A DNA stretch of 64,000 nucleotides from positions 705,699 through 769,698 of the forward strand of contig RPFO01000891.1 in NCBI GenBank assembly GCA_009746045.1, given 5' to 3'. Positions 10,901 to 32,902 of this stretch are shown piece after piece (position 1 is the stretch's first letter; every line of letters starts with the position of its first letter). Below the pieces are notes generated by a model. That model made no database searches. It saw nothing but the letters and a program-made list of their open reading frames with translations, and was not told the DNA's origin. Source of the stretch: Mesostigma viride. Taxonomy: Eukaryota; Streptophyta; Mesostigmatophyceae; Mesostigmatales; Mesostigmataceae. Both the position numbers and the translations under genes were made by a program.

Positions 10901-12786
10901 GGTCCCTCAGCTGCTCAAACAGGTCCAGGATCTGTGTGGGGGGGGGGGGGGGGGGGGGGAGGGAAGGGTTGGGTGAGCAGGGGGGGGGGGGAAGGGAAAT
11001 TACAATGGAAGTGGCAGGAACGAACAAGGCGCGGAAAGAACAGAAATAAGGGAGTGAGTGGAGGACGTCGGGGCCAAACGGCAAGAAATGGGCGGTATGA
11101 CAGCCACGTAGTAGCAGGCGTGTGCATGCGCATGTGAGATATGGGTGTAGGAATAGTAACATATAACGATCCAAAGGTGCATGAAATGAATTTGTGGAGA
11201 TTGCTGCCGGGTCTGACGGGCCTTGCTATTCTGCTTGACTGTGCAAGCTAAGGTACTGGCATCTGGGATGCTGATACTAGCACAAATGATTGACGTGTCA
11301 TGGCACCAAGGCTGGCTAGGTGTGCCAGGCCCTGAGGCCCCCAGGTAGTACATACTTCCTGCACATCTGTACTACCTGCGCATTACTACCTGTTGATGGC
11401 AACCTTGGAGCCATGCATGCCTCGCTAACGCACGCATGAACCCATTGCGTCCCTTGCGACTCCAGCCAGGGGATCACGTGTCGCAGGCGCTATGGCATCG
11501 CCCAGCACACAGAGCCGGTGGTGCGGCGACGGCATACCCAATGGGGCGCAACGATGCAGTCAACAGTGGACACTGGCCCCACGGAACACTTGGTAAAGCG
11601 TGCGCACATGCGGTGGCACGTGGACGGTGGAGCTATGCCAGTGTCCTGGTGTCAGCAAGTAAGCGGCAGGTTCTGCTAGTTAAGGCGTCTCGTCACCTAG
11701 CCAGTCCCACCACCTAGCCGGTCCCATCACCTAGCCGGTCCCACCACCTAGTCGGTCCCGTCACCTAGCCCGGTCAGCCATGTCCTCCGGTGTATACTCA
11801 GGGTGCATACTCAGGGTTGCCACCACGGATAAGATGATGACAGGCTTGAGCTTGCATGAGCCGGATCTTCCTGATGCCACGCCCGCGCCAGTTGCCTTAT
11901 TGCCACACTGGTCACTACACTACAGTATTCATGCCCACGCTAGTTGTCTGGTTGCCACACTGGTCACTATACTACGGTATTCATGCCCACGCTAGTTGTC
12001 TGGTTGCCACACTGGTCACTATATTACAGTATTCATGCCCGCGCTAGTTGTCTCATTGCTACACACGAAAATTTAACTCAGCCAGGCGTACACTCAGGTG
12101 CATACCTCGGCTGCATTCCTCGTGCTGACGATACGACGGTTCAGGATACGTGCATGTCCTTCCGTCACCTCGCTGCGTACTGGCGCGGCGCCACGCTCCG
12201 CCACCCTCTGCAGCAGCAGCTCCTCGATCGCTGGGTTGTGCACCTGGAACTGGCCATGAGAGTGCGCGTTGTCCTCGCCACTCCACGAGCGCGGCCGCGC
12301 ACTGCTACGGCGCGGCGCGCTACTGCTTTTGCTGTGATTGCTGAACCTGCCCTTGGTGGCTTGATGACCAAAGCTGGTCTTGTCCCTGGAGTGACCTGTG
12401 TGGCGTCCCTCCTCTTTCACGTGGCCTTCTCGAGACCTGGCTCCAGAAATGGATGACAATGGGGCTCGCCCGTATCTACTCGGGCTCCTGCTCTTCTGCG
12501 GCGGCCGGTCCTGCTCCGGTTTACTGCGGGAACGCCTGGGTTTTGTTTCCCCGAATTCGTAGTCGTAGGGGTTGATGTTCACGAAGGAGCACAGCTCGCC
12601 TTGAGACTCCCCCTCAATCGGTAGATCATCGAAGGAGGCTCGGGCACATATTCTTGAAGGCCTTGGCCTTGCGAATTTGGCAGAAGGTGGCTGCTGGCTA
12701 GACCAGCCCAGCCACGAACCTCGGATGGCGCAGTCAAACGGAGACGTCTTCCCAACGAGCACATCTACACTCACCACGTTTACCAT
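1945..12786 (-). CDS. Heptatricopeptide-like repeat and RAP-domain protein (organelle RNA binding)
   Basis: Nine exons join in frame: 12106..12786, 10726..10931, 9569..9677, 8851..8966, 7550..7660, 6295..6405, 5721..5831, 3929..4039 and 1945..3553 (3,165 nt, 1,054 aa). The N-terminus is basic and Ser/Arg-rich with a transit-peptide-like RICARA site. Residues from about 228 on are 37-residue helical repeats of the form A-Y-A-K-x-G..P-E-L-F....F-x-P-Q-x-L-S-N-x-A-W. The C-terminal RAP domain (about 828..896) reads IAIEADGPAHF, then GWHVVQVPYFQW. It is preceded by a Ser/Gly-rich insert (about 722..825) and followed by an acidic tail. Proteins with such repeats plus RAP act on plastid or mitochondrial RNA (family knowledge); the exact target is unknown. 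All junctions are GT-AG with matching phase. The join of exon 1 to exon 2 (phase 0) is the least certain; it gives a natural AEILDLFEQ sequence. Confidence 0.85.
4296..5300. repeat. 59-bp minisatellite, about 17 copies
   Basis: About 17 head-to-tail copies of a 59-bp unit lie inside the RAP-gene intron between exons 3929..4039 and 5721..5831. Each unit contains CAAGGC-CCTAAT-GCCTTG, a perfect 6-bp inverted repeat. Copies differ at only a few positions (agcgg/agtgg, tagcg/tagtg), so the array is young or kept uniform. Confidence 0.95.
6430..6860. repeat. C-rich (CCCA)/(CCCCCATCCA) satellite
   Basis: This low-complexity tract starts as a 10-bp CCCCCATCCA-type repeat and drifts into irregular CCCA/CCA. 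It begins about 25 bp upstream of exon 6295..6405 on the transcribed strand, so the minus-strand pre-mRNA is G-rich just before that 3' splice site. It makes long false reading frames on both strands. Confidence 0.95.
9278..9417 (-). mobile_element. RT-element 3' fragment in a RAP-gene intron
   Basis: This is a copy of the dispersed ATCAAGGAGACAACC... block, the 3' end of the reverse-transcriptase element described at 41698..49370. It lies in the intron between exons 8851..8966 and 9569..9677. Sister copies: 18228, 29038, 35590, 41576, 41698 and 61141. Confidence 0.7.
9740..10375. repeat. Short degenerate tandem repeats in intron
   Basis: The intron between exons 9569..9677 and 10726..10931 has two simple stretches. 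One is a cluster of ggatgacacata-type units at about 9740..9860. The other is four or five acgacatggcgacacaatgtg-type units at about 10255..10370. No gene is seen in them. Confidence 0.7.
10591..10680 (-). pseudogene. Decayed copy of a RAP-gene repeat exon
   Basis: About 130 bp downstream (in gene orientation) of exon 10726..10931, the sequence again reads GTGCCGGAGTGCAAC, then CAGGCGCTCTCCAACCTGGTGTGG and a GTGAAT donor-like end. The live exon has VPECNAQALSNIAW; the copy has VPECN, an interruption of about 35 nt with a stop, then QALSNLVW. It is best read as a duplicated repeat exon that has decayed within the intron. Confidence 0.6.
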
Positions 12787-13665
12787 CCTCTAGTAATGCT
12801 AACACTAAAGTTACCAGGCCTTTACCCATGGGAGGTTCATCCACAAGAACATGGTAAAAGGGTCCTACTTACCTACATGCCCTGGAGAATTTCAACACGG
12901 ACAATCCAGACAACTGTACCGTGCATTTTCGCATCTTTCCAGCCACAAAGCCATACTCGTTCTACAAACGTGGATCAACACATCGATAATGCGTGCATTC
13001 ACAACAGCTAAAATTTGATGAAACTTTTACTTATAAGGTACACATCCCAATTATTTGGGCATTCTGGTGACGGGAGCTATGGTGACCGCTAATCTCGATT
13101 CTCGCGATTATCCTTTCATGGACATTTGACTCGCAATTTCCTGAGACCACGTTCCTTCATTTTGGCTTCAGTTTGATGGACCCTCATAATATTAACCTGC
13201 CAGGCGATAGTAACTGTATCAGGGTAACTTTTAGCTAGAATCTTCATATGGTTTCATGAGGTTTCATGGCTGGCTTCCGAGCCCGTAGACCCTGCTGAAT
13301 CGGGCGTCAGCGGAACTAAATTGACGCCGGAGCAAGGCCGGAGCCACGAAAATATCAGGAGGATAGCATTAGTTTGTCAACCACCGACCGACTCCGAAGG
13401 GAATGCTAACATGCCCACAAAGCGACAAAAGCGCATTAGAGGATGACCTGCTGAGACAAAAAATGAGAGTAGGAGAAAAAGGAGCACGTGCAGAGTTTCT
13501 TATGTTCGGCTTTTAATGTCGATTAGCCAATTGCTTGGCACGCATTCAAGGACAACACGGCTGTCAGTCTTGCGCGTGGTGCGCAAATGCCTCGGGTAAA
13601 ACGAGCAGTAGGAGATGATATACGCGACGGGGTAGAGTGCGCTCGCAACATGGAAATATGCCGAT
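12787..13665. other. Divergent intergenic region
   Basis: This gap of about 880 bp separates the start codons of the RAP gene (minus) and the PQ-loop gene (plus). It must hold both promoters unless there are unseen 5' exons. I see no clear TATA box, repeat or gene. Confidence 0.5.
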
Positions 13666-14502
13666 TTGTGCCAAGCCCCCATCTTTTATGTAAGACTGAA
13701 ACCCATGGGAACCCCCTATAACATTATAACCATGGATATTTCCTCGATTTCTAGTTTGTTGTCATCGGTCATCTGGATGATTGCCTTGACGCCGCAACTC
13801 CTAAAGAACCGGGACTTGCAAGCAGTCGGTATCAGCACCTACCTGGTCTTGGCGTGGGTCACGGGCGACATGTCCTTCTTCGCGGGCCTGGTCTTCACGG
13901 CGAAGTCCATGTCCCAAGTCTGTGTCGGCCTGGTATTCCTGGCCAATGACGCCGTCATGCTTTCCCAGTTCTTTTGGTACGCGCGCCCCAGGAGGCCTAA
14001 TCGAGCCGCACACGTGATGGCGATTTGGTCTTTCTTCGCATGCCTAGTTGTCGCTGCGCTCTTCTACGCCGGGCCACAGCAGCCCGTCATGGACTCCCTG
14101 GCACCAGGCGGGTGGAATGCTTTGAGAAATGAAGACACAGCTGGCCGCTGGGACCCGGCGCGTGCCAGCTCTTATAGCCAGGACATAGGGTGCGTCCTGG
14201 CATGGATGTCTGGTATCAGCTATTTCCTGTCACGTATACCCGAGATCTGGAAAAACTTTTTAAGCAAGAGCTGCCATGGCCTGGCTGTCCTCACCTTTGT
14301 GCTGGCCATTCTAGCCAACTGCCTGTTTGGCATCTCTATGATCACACGCCCCGCCTTGCCCCAGTCCCTGTCAAGTTGGGCCAAGGAGGATCTGCCGTTC
14401 CTGATAGGCTCGATGGGCTGCATCGTTTTCGATGCTACCCTCGTGTGCCAGTGGCATGCCTACTCCAATGCAGCATCGGCATCCAAGTCCCTTCGCAAGT
14501 GA
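13666..14502 (+). CDS. PQ-loop repeat transporter (YPQ1/PQLC2-like)
   Basis: This is a 278-aa uninterrupted frame. Two PQ-loop repeats are visible: WMIALTPQLLKNRDLQ followed by LVLAWVTGD near the N-terminus, and ISYFLSRIPEIWKN followed by AVLTFVLAILAN in the second half. The second has RIP where PQ is canonical. About seven hydrophobic helices surround them, the usual PQ-loop layout. Family members with the WxxGD signature after the first repeat move cationic amino acids across vacuolar or lysosomal membranes; this function is inferred. The start is uncertain: Met codons at 13666, 13705 and 13732 are all in frame, and the last (MDISSISSLLSS) sits closest to the first helix. It appears to be a single exon, unlike its neighbours. 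Confidence 0.8.
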   Translation: MCQAPIFYVRLKPMGTPYNIITMDISSISSLLSSVIWMIALTPQLLKNRDLQAVGISTYLVLAWVTGDMSFFAGLVFTAKSMSQVCVGLVFLANDAVMLSQFFWYARPRRPNRAAHVMAIWSFFACLVVAALFYAGPQQPVMDSLAPGGWNALRNEDTAGRWDPARASSYSQDIGCVLAWMSGISYFLSRIPEIWKNFLSKSCHGLAVLTFVLAILANCLFGISMITRPALPQSLSSWAKEDLPFLIGSMGCIVFDATLVCQWHAYSNAASASKSLRK

Positions 14503-14639
14503 CGACAGGGATCAGGGGGGCATGTCAAACCTGTCGGAAGTTACGCAGCAGATGGCGGGGTTGTTGGCCAGCTTGTGACGACAAACGTGTCATGTACAGT
14601 CAAGCCGCTCTTGACCTGAACACCTACAGTTAAGGCCTA

Positions 14640-15490
14640 TTTCCTTGGCATCTATCTATGAGCACCAGTCCCCGTCAGTTTATTGATCCCGGGGTGGTGT
14701 GAATACAGTGAATCTTGAAGTGGCCTTGTTCTTAGGCCACCGGCCAGGTAAGCATGGTAACGGGAACCTGAGACTGTAAACACAAGGTAATAACTAAATG
14801 CCAGCATTGTATGGTGCAAAACGATCTGGTGACTATCGTTGCATCACGACAGCTTAAAGCGTATAATCGTTATTTCCCCCCCGTAACTAGGAAACCTGAA
14901 TATAGTGGTGGACACAGAACGTAAGCTGATCAGCAGCAGAATGACGAGCGTGCAGTGCCCTGGAGAGCGCGAATATGAGTCAAACTTTGTTGTGTGTTGT
15001 ATATAACATCTGCGCCATTGAACCTCAGTGCCCTCGTAAGTGCAGTGGCTGGACCACAGCATGCATGCTTTGAATGCATCCGGCCGGCGCACTGGAGACA
15101 CCTCTAGGTCAATATTAATTTAAAGTGAATTTTCATGCATGGAATACTATAGACATGGATTTCAACGAAACGGTGCATGAACATAGTTGTCTCATGCATG
15201 CACTTCATATTACGCCGATATGATCGATTTATTACTGAGACAACGATCGCCCACATGCATCCAGTGCTCCAGCTGCGGAGCATACATAATTAATTTTATT
15301 ATAATTACTTAATTATCATGTGACTGCGCCACATGGTTGCCAATACAAAGTAGAGGAACGTTCAACCCCTGCGCACAGTGAGAAGGAGGGAGGGCGCCCT
15401 AGCTTCTCTCACTGCCATGCATGCATGCAGGCCACAGCTAGAACGCTCTATCCACAGCACAAGGCTGGGGCGCATCACTGTGGGTGTAAA
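14640..15490. other. Intergenic, no gene recognised
   Basis: AT-richer sequence downstream of the PQ-loop gene. I find no convincing coding frame, tandem repeat or element end here. Confidence 0.5.
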
Positions 15491-15496
15491 ATACGG

Positions 15497-15840
15497 CTGA
15501 ATGTGGGGCCCCACCGGGTCATCCCCTTTGTCCTTGAGGAGTTCGGGGCCATGGGCCCCAAGACAGCGGAGTTTTTCCACGAGTGCTGCCAGCGCCGTGA
15601 AGACCGCCTCAACCTGGAGGGTCAGACCGCCCCATGGTCTGCCCGCACGCCGGTGGTCCTCGTATTGGCGGCAGCGCCTGTCACTCGCCCTCACTCGCCC
15701 CGTGGCTGACTTGTTATTCCGCCGCACCCGGGCCGACTTCGTCGTCGACCCATGGATGCGGTCTAGATCGATCCCTCGAGGCGAGATTGATCCCAGGCCT
15801 GCATGGTGGGCCGGCAGCGATGTTGCTGCGTGTCGTAGTT
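15497..15840 (+). pseudogene. Retroelement-type coding fragment
   Basis: The plus strand reads HRVIPFVLEEFGAMGPKTAEF and then, after a frameshift, YWRQRLSLALTRPVADLLF. From memory, this pair resembles the extreme C-terminus of reverse-transcriptase proteins found in many retroelement remnants. There is no start codon and the frame is broken, so it is a relic. Confidence 0.45.
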
Positions 15841-16010
15841 TTGTGATGTAGTTAGTCGTACCTTGTGCTGCTGGCGTGATCCTTGGATGTCCGTGTCAGA
15901 TTACTATTAATTTCTTCAGGGTTCTTCTTCTTTTCAGGGTTCCTTATGTTGCATAAAAGCCATACGCCCCTTCTCTGGGATATGTCATGTGTGCTACATA
16001 TACTCCCAAC

Positions 16011-18190
16011 ATGACACCGCAGCATCGATCTTGGTACGAGCCACGAGCCAAGAGGTAGCCATGGCTGACGGCGGAGCGCATAACTTTCACATATGAGCAC
16101 CGAATTTAGCTGTGAATATCACAATCGCTTCGTCATTCTAAGACGCACATGCTGATATAATTTTCCGACGCTATTACGCAATATAAGCCGAGCAAACGCT
16201 CCTCGACGCAACGCAGCCTGGCGGCTGCGCTAGGCAATGAAAATACGACGTCTGCAGCTCCGGCTGCAGCTTCGCCCTCAGTACGTCCGGCAGGCAGCGG
16301 TGACATTAGTCGCGCACTGGTGGTCGCCCCGCACCCTCCCGGGCTTCATGCCTCGCCTTCAGCCTCGCCTGAGCCCAAACGCAGCCGCCCAACCGAACCT
16401 AGCTGGTCTGAGTACGACTTTGCCGTTGACGAGTAATTATTTTCCACCTTCGACGTCAACAGACCCGGCTATTTCGACAGCTAGGCCACACATGATCCGG
16501 ATACTGCAGCTCCTGTTTTATGTCAGGTCGTATGCCTCCCTTCTTGACCTGCACATGCCAGCGCCTCCAACGCCACAAATACATCCGCAGCCAGAATGAC
16601 GGCCAGTTTCAGCCCCGCGCACCTGACCTGTCTGCTGGCTGGTCGCAACCGCGCCTTCAGCTTGCCGCCCTCTTTTCCATCCTTACAGCATGCTTCCGCG
16701 GAACTCTGGGACTATAACAAGATCGGGGGGACGGGTTCCGCGGCGGAACCCGTCCCCTCGGCGAATCCACCCTCCTCCACCACCTCCACGCAGCCATCTC
16801 ACAGCACGCGACGCCCCTCGCTGCACTACTAAGATGTGGCAGCTGTGGGTCGCACGCTGGCTGCTGAGCTCCCCACCATCCCCACCGCCACCGCCACCCT
16901 TCTCGCCTCCACCCCCCCCCGCCGGGCCCCTCCGCCTCCACTGACTCCATATATCACCGCCCAGCTACGCGACATTGACCAGCGCCTTAAGGACAATGCC
17001 ATCGCCATCGAGGTCCTGCAAAACACCGGGCCGCAGGCCTCACCGCCCAGGCGGTGAAGGACATTGCCGCCAAGCCAGCCCCTGGCGATGCTCCTCCCAT
17101 CCCGACCTGGGCGGACATGCTTAAGCAGCACGCCACCTCCACCACCTCCGCGTCGCAGCACAGCTCGCCAGCAACAGAAGCTCGACCTCCGCGAGGAGGC
17201 CGAGCTCGCCAAGCGCATGCAGCCTCAGCGTCATCGTCAAGAACTTCAGCTTCGACATGCACGAAGGTGAGAATTCCGAAAAGCTTGCACGTGCGTTTGA
17301 GAGCAAAATCCTTGCACGCATGGGCCTTCTTGGTGAGATTAAGCTGGCCGCCCATCGCCTTGAACCCCGCGCGCGGGGTAAGGCAGGGGCGCCCCCGCTT
17401 CTTCTCATCTTTAAAGAGCCCATCGGACAAGATTTCGTTTCTCAGACGCCGCAAGCGGAGCCCTCGAGAACACTCCCTTCACCGTGGATGACGACTTGAC
17501 CCTGACGCAGCAACAACGGCGACGGGAGCTATGGCCGACCTACCTCCGGCTCCGGCAGACCAAGGCGCGGGCCAGCCGGTGTACTGGAAGGGGGCGGCCA
17601 TCTACGTCGACCGGCCACAAGCCATGGCACGCGACCCCCCGCCCGCGACCACCGCGGCCCCAGCGACTCCAGACGCCCCAGCTTACCTGGAATACAGCAG
17701 TATAGTGTAGAATAGTTAGACCGTGGCCTTGTACATGCCCCGGCCCTACTACCTGTAGGCACTATACCAGCTGATGCCTAGCATTATTAGTCATGTAGCA
17801 TTTGTCACGTACATGTGTGCCTATGATGTGCCACACTCCACTGAGATGATGCCTAGCTTTATTTAGTTATGATGTGCTGGTTGTCTCCTTGATGATGTGC
17901 CCATGCAGAGAGCTGCTCTCTGCTGAGATGCCACGCTCTAGCTTTTGTATAGAGATGCTGATCTTCCCCCCCATGGCAGGCTCCCTCTTCAGTAGCTGGG
18001 CATAGCTTGATAGATCATGGGGCTGCAGGTGCCCTGGGGCACCTAGATCGAGTAAGTGTCGTTTACATTAATTCCCACCCTTGCAGGAAGTATAGCTTAG
18101 AATGTATTATAGGCCATATGCCCCTTCTCTGGGCTAACATGTGCTACATATACTCCCAACGGAGTTATGTTCCTAATTAATTAATTAATT
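16011..18190 (+). mobile_element. Half-LINE copy 2 (decayed)
   Basis: This aligns end to end with the intact element at 57801..59813: the 5' block (acgagccacgag, gaatatcacaatcgcttcg), the ORF1-like coding region and the 3' tail with hairpin CTCCCAACGGAG at 18153..18164 followed by (TTAA)n. The coding region is broken by many frameshifts. A short copy of another element's tail (gtgctacatatactcccaac) lies just upstream at about 15985..16010. Confidence 0.8.
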
Positions 18191-18227
18191 AATTAATACT
18201 CCCAACGGATCGAGTTATCAAGCAAGG

Positions 18228-19515
18228 AGACAACCAGCGCAGGCCAGAAATCGGGAGAATCCGGACCATGGTAGCTCGAGCCTGCCGTTATCTTGTCCGC
18301 GTGTTCGAGTCGTTCAGGATGATGAATATGAATGGTGATGGAAATGTCTAGCCTTGTGCATTGAAATTATGGCTGGCTTACGTGTAGAGCGACTACATTA
18401 CCTAGACAGTGGGGCCGGAAACAGCTTGCTTGATCAGGGTGTGTGTTTAGAGCCTAATAACCGCTAGCCGGCCCGAGTGTGTAGTGGTGAGCACCATTGC
18501 TGCGATCGCTAAGTAAGTAAGTAAGTACTTGCGTGTCATGCGCAAAGGCATGCCACGGAGTACTATGCTAATCTCATTAGAAAAATAATTACACAAAAGT
18601 TTAAACAAATATCGTCTGCATCATCCCCCAACCGTTAAGCACTAGATGGGGATGTAATCCTCATCCGAGCTGTCCTCTACTGTAATGGCAGACGAGGCGG
18701 TAGTGTAGCGGCTATCCTCAGGACCAATAACCTCCACCTGCGGACTTCTACCCTGGCTAGCAACGGGCCGCGGGGCCCGTGGGGAGAAAACAGGAGCATA
18801 CCCCTCGGGAAGGTGCTTATCGCAGATGGCAGCCCATTTCTCCTTGCGATCGCTCTCGGCCACCATTTACGAGGAAATACCCGCAAATGGAAAACCACTG
18901 AAAAGGTCTAGCTAGTCAGTCATTACGTTAGCCATGCCATGATTCCAAACGTCCAAGAACTGCACACGGTGCAAAGGCAAAAATCCGGAGGACAGCACTT
19001 TCAAATGTGCGGCAGGAACCAAAAGCCCGCGTATGCCGGCAGAAAACATCGTGTTGCTGCAGCGACGCGACGATGTGGACAACGAATCCAGTGCCAAGCT
19101 CGGAACGGCCGCAAAGAAGATCTGGCATCACAGGGTTCAGATGACAGTGCGGAGATATACTACGCGATCCAGCCGGTCCACGACCTGTTTGTAGAGCTTG
19201 TGCCAAGGGGCAGCACCGAACAGATGTGGGTGACGTTGCAAAAAACACCGGACTTGACGGAGCATAATGTCTCGGTCATAGTCTTTGACCAACAAACGAT
19301 GCAAGAGTTCAACAAGAGTCGTGATGAAATCGACACGATAAGAACAAAGACGGGAAAAACGATGCAACTGACTAAGAACAACACCATATTTTGCTGTGTG
19401 GGAAAGGAGCTAGACTGTGAATATCGGGGTAGCGAATAAAGGGAATATGCTGATATCTAGGATCCTTGCGCTTATCATAGACAGCCGTACGCCAGCCCTT
19501 CTTGTTATGGAGTCA
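18228..19515 (-). mobile_element. RT-element copy 1 (C-terminal part and 3' end)
   Basis: This is colinear with pieces of 41698..48450. On the minus strand it has the reverse-transcriptase thumb-like region (FITTLVELLHRLLV, LRQVRCFLQRHPHLFG), then a noncoding 3' part ending in the ATCAAGGAGACAACC-type block at 18228. Removing the insertion at 18511..18844 restores the alignment. It provides the empty site for the full-length LINE at 42570..47782. Confidence 0.7.
18511..18844 (-). mobile_element. Family D element with 10-bp target duplication
   Basis: TGCGATCGCT occurs at 18501..18510 and again at 18845..18854, directly flanking this 334-bp insert. The paralogous locus at 42535..42555 has a single gcgatcgct at this point. 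The insert ends (in its own orientation) in a short ACTT tetranucleotide tail and carries a frame ending SSDEDYIPI: a 5'-truncated retroelement. Confidence 0.8.
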
Positions 19516-19667
19516 TGTTCCTGTAAGGAGTTATGTTCTTGTAAGGAGTTATGTTCTTGTAAGGAGTTATGTTCCTAATTAATTAATGAACTAATTAATT
19601 ATGTTGCATATAGTAATTACACCCTACCCTTGCAGGAAGTAGCCCAGAATGTATTAAAAGCCATATG
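19516..19667 (+). repeat. Half-LINE tail fragments, tandem gtaaggagttatgttc units
   Basis: Three near-identical units of gtaaggagttatgttc(t/c)t are followed by (TTAA)n and then another copy of the half-LINE 3' end (cccttgcaggaagta, gccatatg). The MITE at 19668 interrupts that second tail. Confidence 0.6.
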
Positions 19668-20121
19668 ACGCTATTGGCAAGAAACTGGACTGCGCAAAGA
19701 AACTGGGTCTCGTAGATCGGTACCCCAAAATTAAATTTGACCAGTGCAATATCGACATATCTCTCACAGGGACTTCCCAATAGATCTGCCCTCGGGTAGT
19801 GAAAGTCGATCGTTTTCCTACCAGGTGATAGTATTGTTACGAGACAGGCAAAAATGGCTCTCACGTCATTCTCTTACGCCAAGTAAGCAAAAGTCAAGCT
19901 CGGCAAGTTGTAGCTGGGGCCGGGGGGTCTGATCTCAAGTTTAAGTAGCGCTATCGATAGATCTCGGTGAGGGCAGTCAGGATCTGCCATTACAAAGCCA
20001 AACCATGGTCCAAAAATGGAAGATAGGGGTAGAAAATGGTCGGAATCTGATACAACTCGGGCCAAAAATTCGCCAAAAGGTACCTTTCTGCTACGGTGGT
20101 CCGGTTTCTCGCCAATAGCGT
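19668..20121. mobile_element. 454-bp MITE with terminal inverted repeats
   Basis: The ends are inverted: ACGCTATTGGCaAGAAACtGG at the left, and CCgGTTTCTcGCCAATAGCGT at the right. CATATG flanks both sides (19662..19667 and 20122..20127). Outside them, the half-LINE tail sequence (agccatatg ... ccccttc) becomes contiguous again when the insert is removed. A minus-strand frame crosses most of it but has no recognisable domain. No superfamily is assigned. Confidence 0.8.
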
Positions 20122-20224
20122 CATATGCCCCTTCGATCTCAGCCGGGATATATGTGTGATCAGAATATGTGCTACATGGGAACGGAGATATCATGCAGCA
20201 CGTTCCAATTTAATATATTTTAAT

Positions 20225-20600
20225 TCTACCGATGGGCTGCAAGGCCTGTGGAGATAAAACAGGAGCATGCCGCACAGGAAGGTGCTTATCGCAGACGGCA
20301 GCCATTTTCTCCTTAAGTCTATAATTCGGGCGCGGAGTACAGATAATCCCAGAAGCGGCCTGCATCCTCAAGCAAGTGTGTCACATAGGTCCGAGTCGCG
20401 CCGCGTGACCGCTAGAACTCGGCACTCCCCGCTCCGGCCGTGGCATGTCCATCGGATTGTTGTAGGCATTAGATAGATACAGTTATATCTAGAGCTGTAG
20501 GATTGTTTGTCCATCCATCCATCCATACCATCCATCGGGGTTAATACTTCGTGACTCCCCAACGGGAGCACGTGTTTAATCAATCAATATTAATTAATTA
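20225..20600 (-). mobile_element. Family D fragment plus family C tail
   Basis: 20225..20420 repeats the family D coding fragment (ggagataaaacaggagcatg, cgcagacggcagcc). 20505..20600 holds an inverted family C tail with (GGAT)n and hairpin CTCCCCAACGGGAG at 20555..20568, followed by (TTAA)n. Both are truncated. Confidence 0.6.
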
Positions 20601-20876
20601 ATTAATAAGAAGATAATTACACAATTTCTTACCTTGCCAAACCTTGGAATGGCTTTTGCTGCCTAACTAGATGCATGCCGGCAATTCATGCATGTGTGGT
20701 AAGCTATAGCTCGTCTTCAATTAGGTTTGGAAGTGCTCAGGTGGCTTGTCCGGGTCTCAACTTCCTACCAAAGCCAGACTCTCTTGATTATTGCATGTAT
20801 GGTATTGTCTAGGATAAACTATGCACAAACAGTTTCGGGAATGCGTGAGGGCTGCTGCAGCTCAAACACCGGCTAT

Positions 20877-32037
<11,161 letters not shown>

Positions 32038-32902
32038 CGTCACTTAGAACCAGCCCCTGGCACGGCCATGTATCACGTAGTAACACCTTAGCAAGGGGCT
32101 GCCAAAATATGGGCGACCAACATCAAATTTCTTCTGCATGGTCAAGTATTTGCGCGCAACAAGGCATACGCAAGTGCCATATTGACTTGTATACCTAAAG
32201 GTCGACATATTTTATATCTAATCAAGTCCATGTCGTGAAATAGCTTTACAAGTCCACTAACGGCCGGAGTATTAATAAACCGACACCGGCGACATCGGCC
32301 AAAATCTTACCGAGCAGACCTCGCCCGTGGGACTTAATAACGTGGCGCCCATGGTAATTAGCTAATGCGGCGACATGGGCAATTTATAACAAACCCGCGA
32401 ATATTGCGCACCACCAGCGTGCGCATGCACCCATACGTTGCCGTGAGTGGGAAATTGCCCAGAACACGTGGATGCTCATTAGGTAAGAGATGTGATTAAT
32501 ATCGGTACTAGCACTAATTGGTATCAGATTCTATGCTGGTGAGCCCGTGATCTTACGGATCTTGGCACCGGGGGAGCTCAGGAGTCAGGAGGGCAACGAA
32601 AGGGACAGGCATCGCCAGAAGACAAGACAACACGTAGCAAACAAAACTCAGATTCTCCCATGCACCTGCGTCCGAAGAGAGAGTCGCAGGCACTGGGGCA
32701 AGTTGCAGCACGATGGATGTGCACTCGGCATGGGGCTTGTCTGAACTTCACGCAGGCGCCGGGATAGGAAAAATCGCTGCCACTCCCATGGCATGTTCGA
32801 CAATGGCAGTGTCGGCATCCTGCCTTGGTTGATTACTCGCGTAAAATGAGCGGCACTAAATTCTCTCCACGGGTTCACTGAGAATTGAGAAAGCGCCACA
32901 CC
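32038..32902. other. Divergent intergenic region, ARP6 and TOM1-like gene
   Basis: About 865 bp separate the ARP6 start (minus) and the VHS-GAT gene start (plus). No element or additional gene is recognised. A shared bidirectional promoter is possible but not shown. Confidence 0.5.

Noticed and set aside
18939-19439. Plus-strand 166-residue frame
   Set aside because: It lies antisense to the reverse-transcriptase thumb remnant; its paralogue at 47855..48320 has stops in this frame, while the minus-strand similarity is kept in both.
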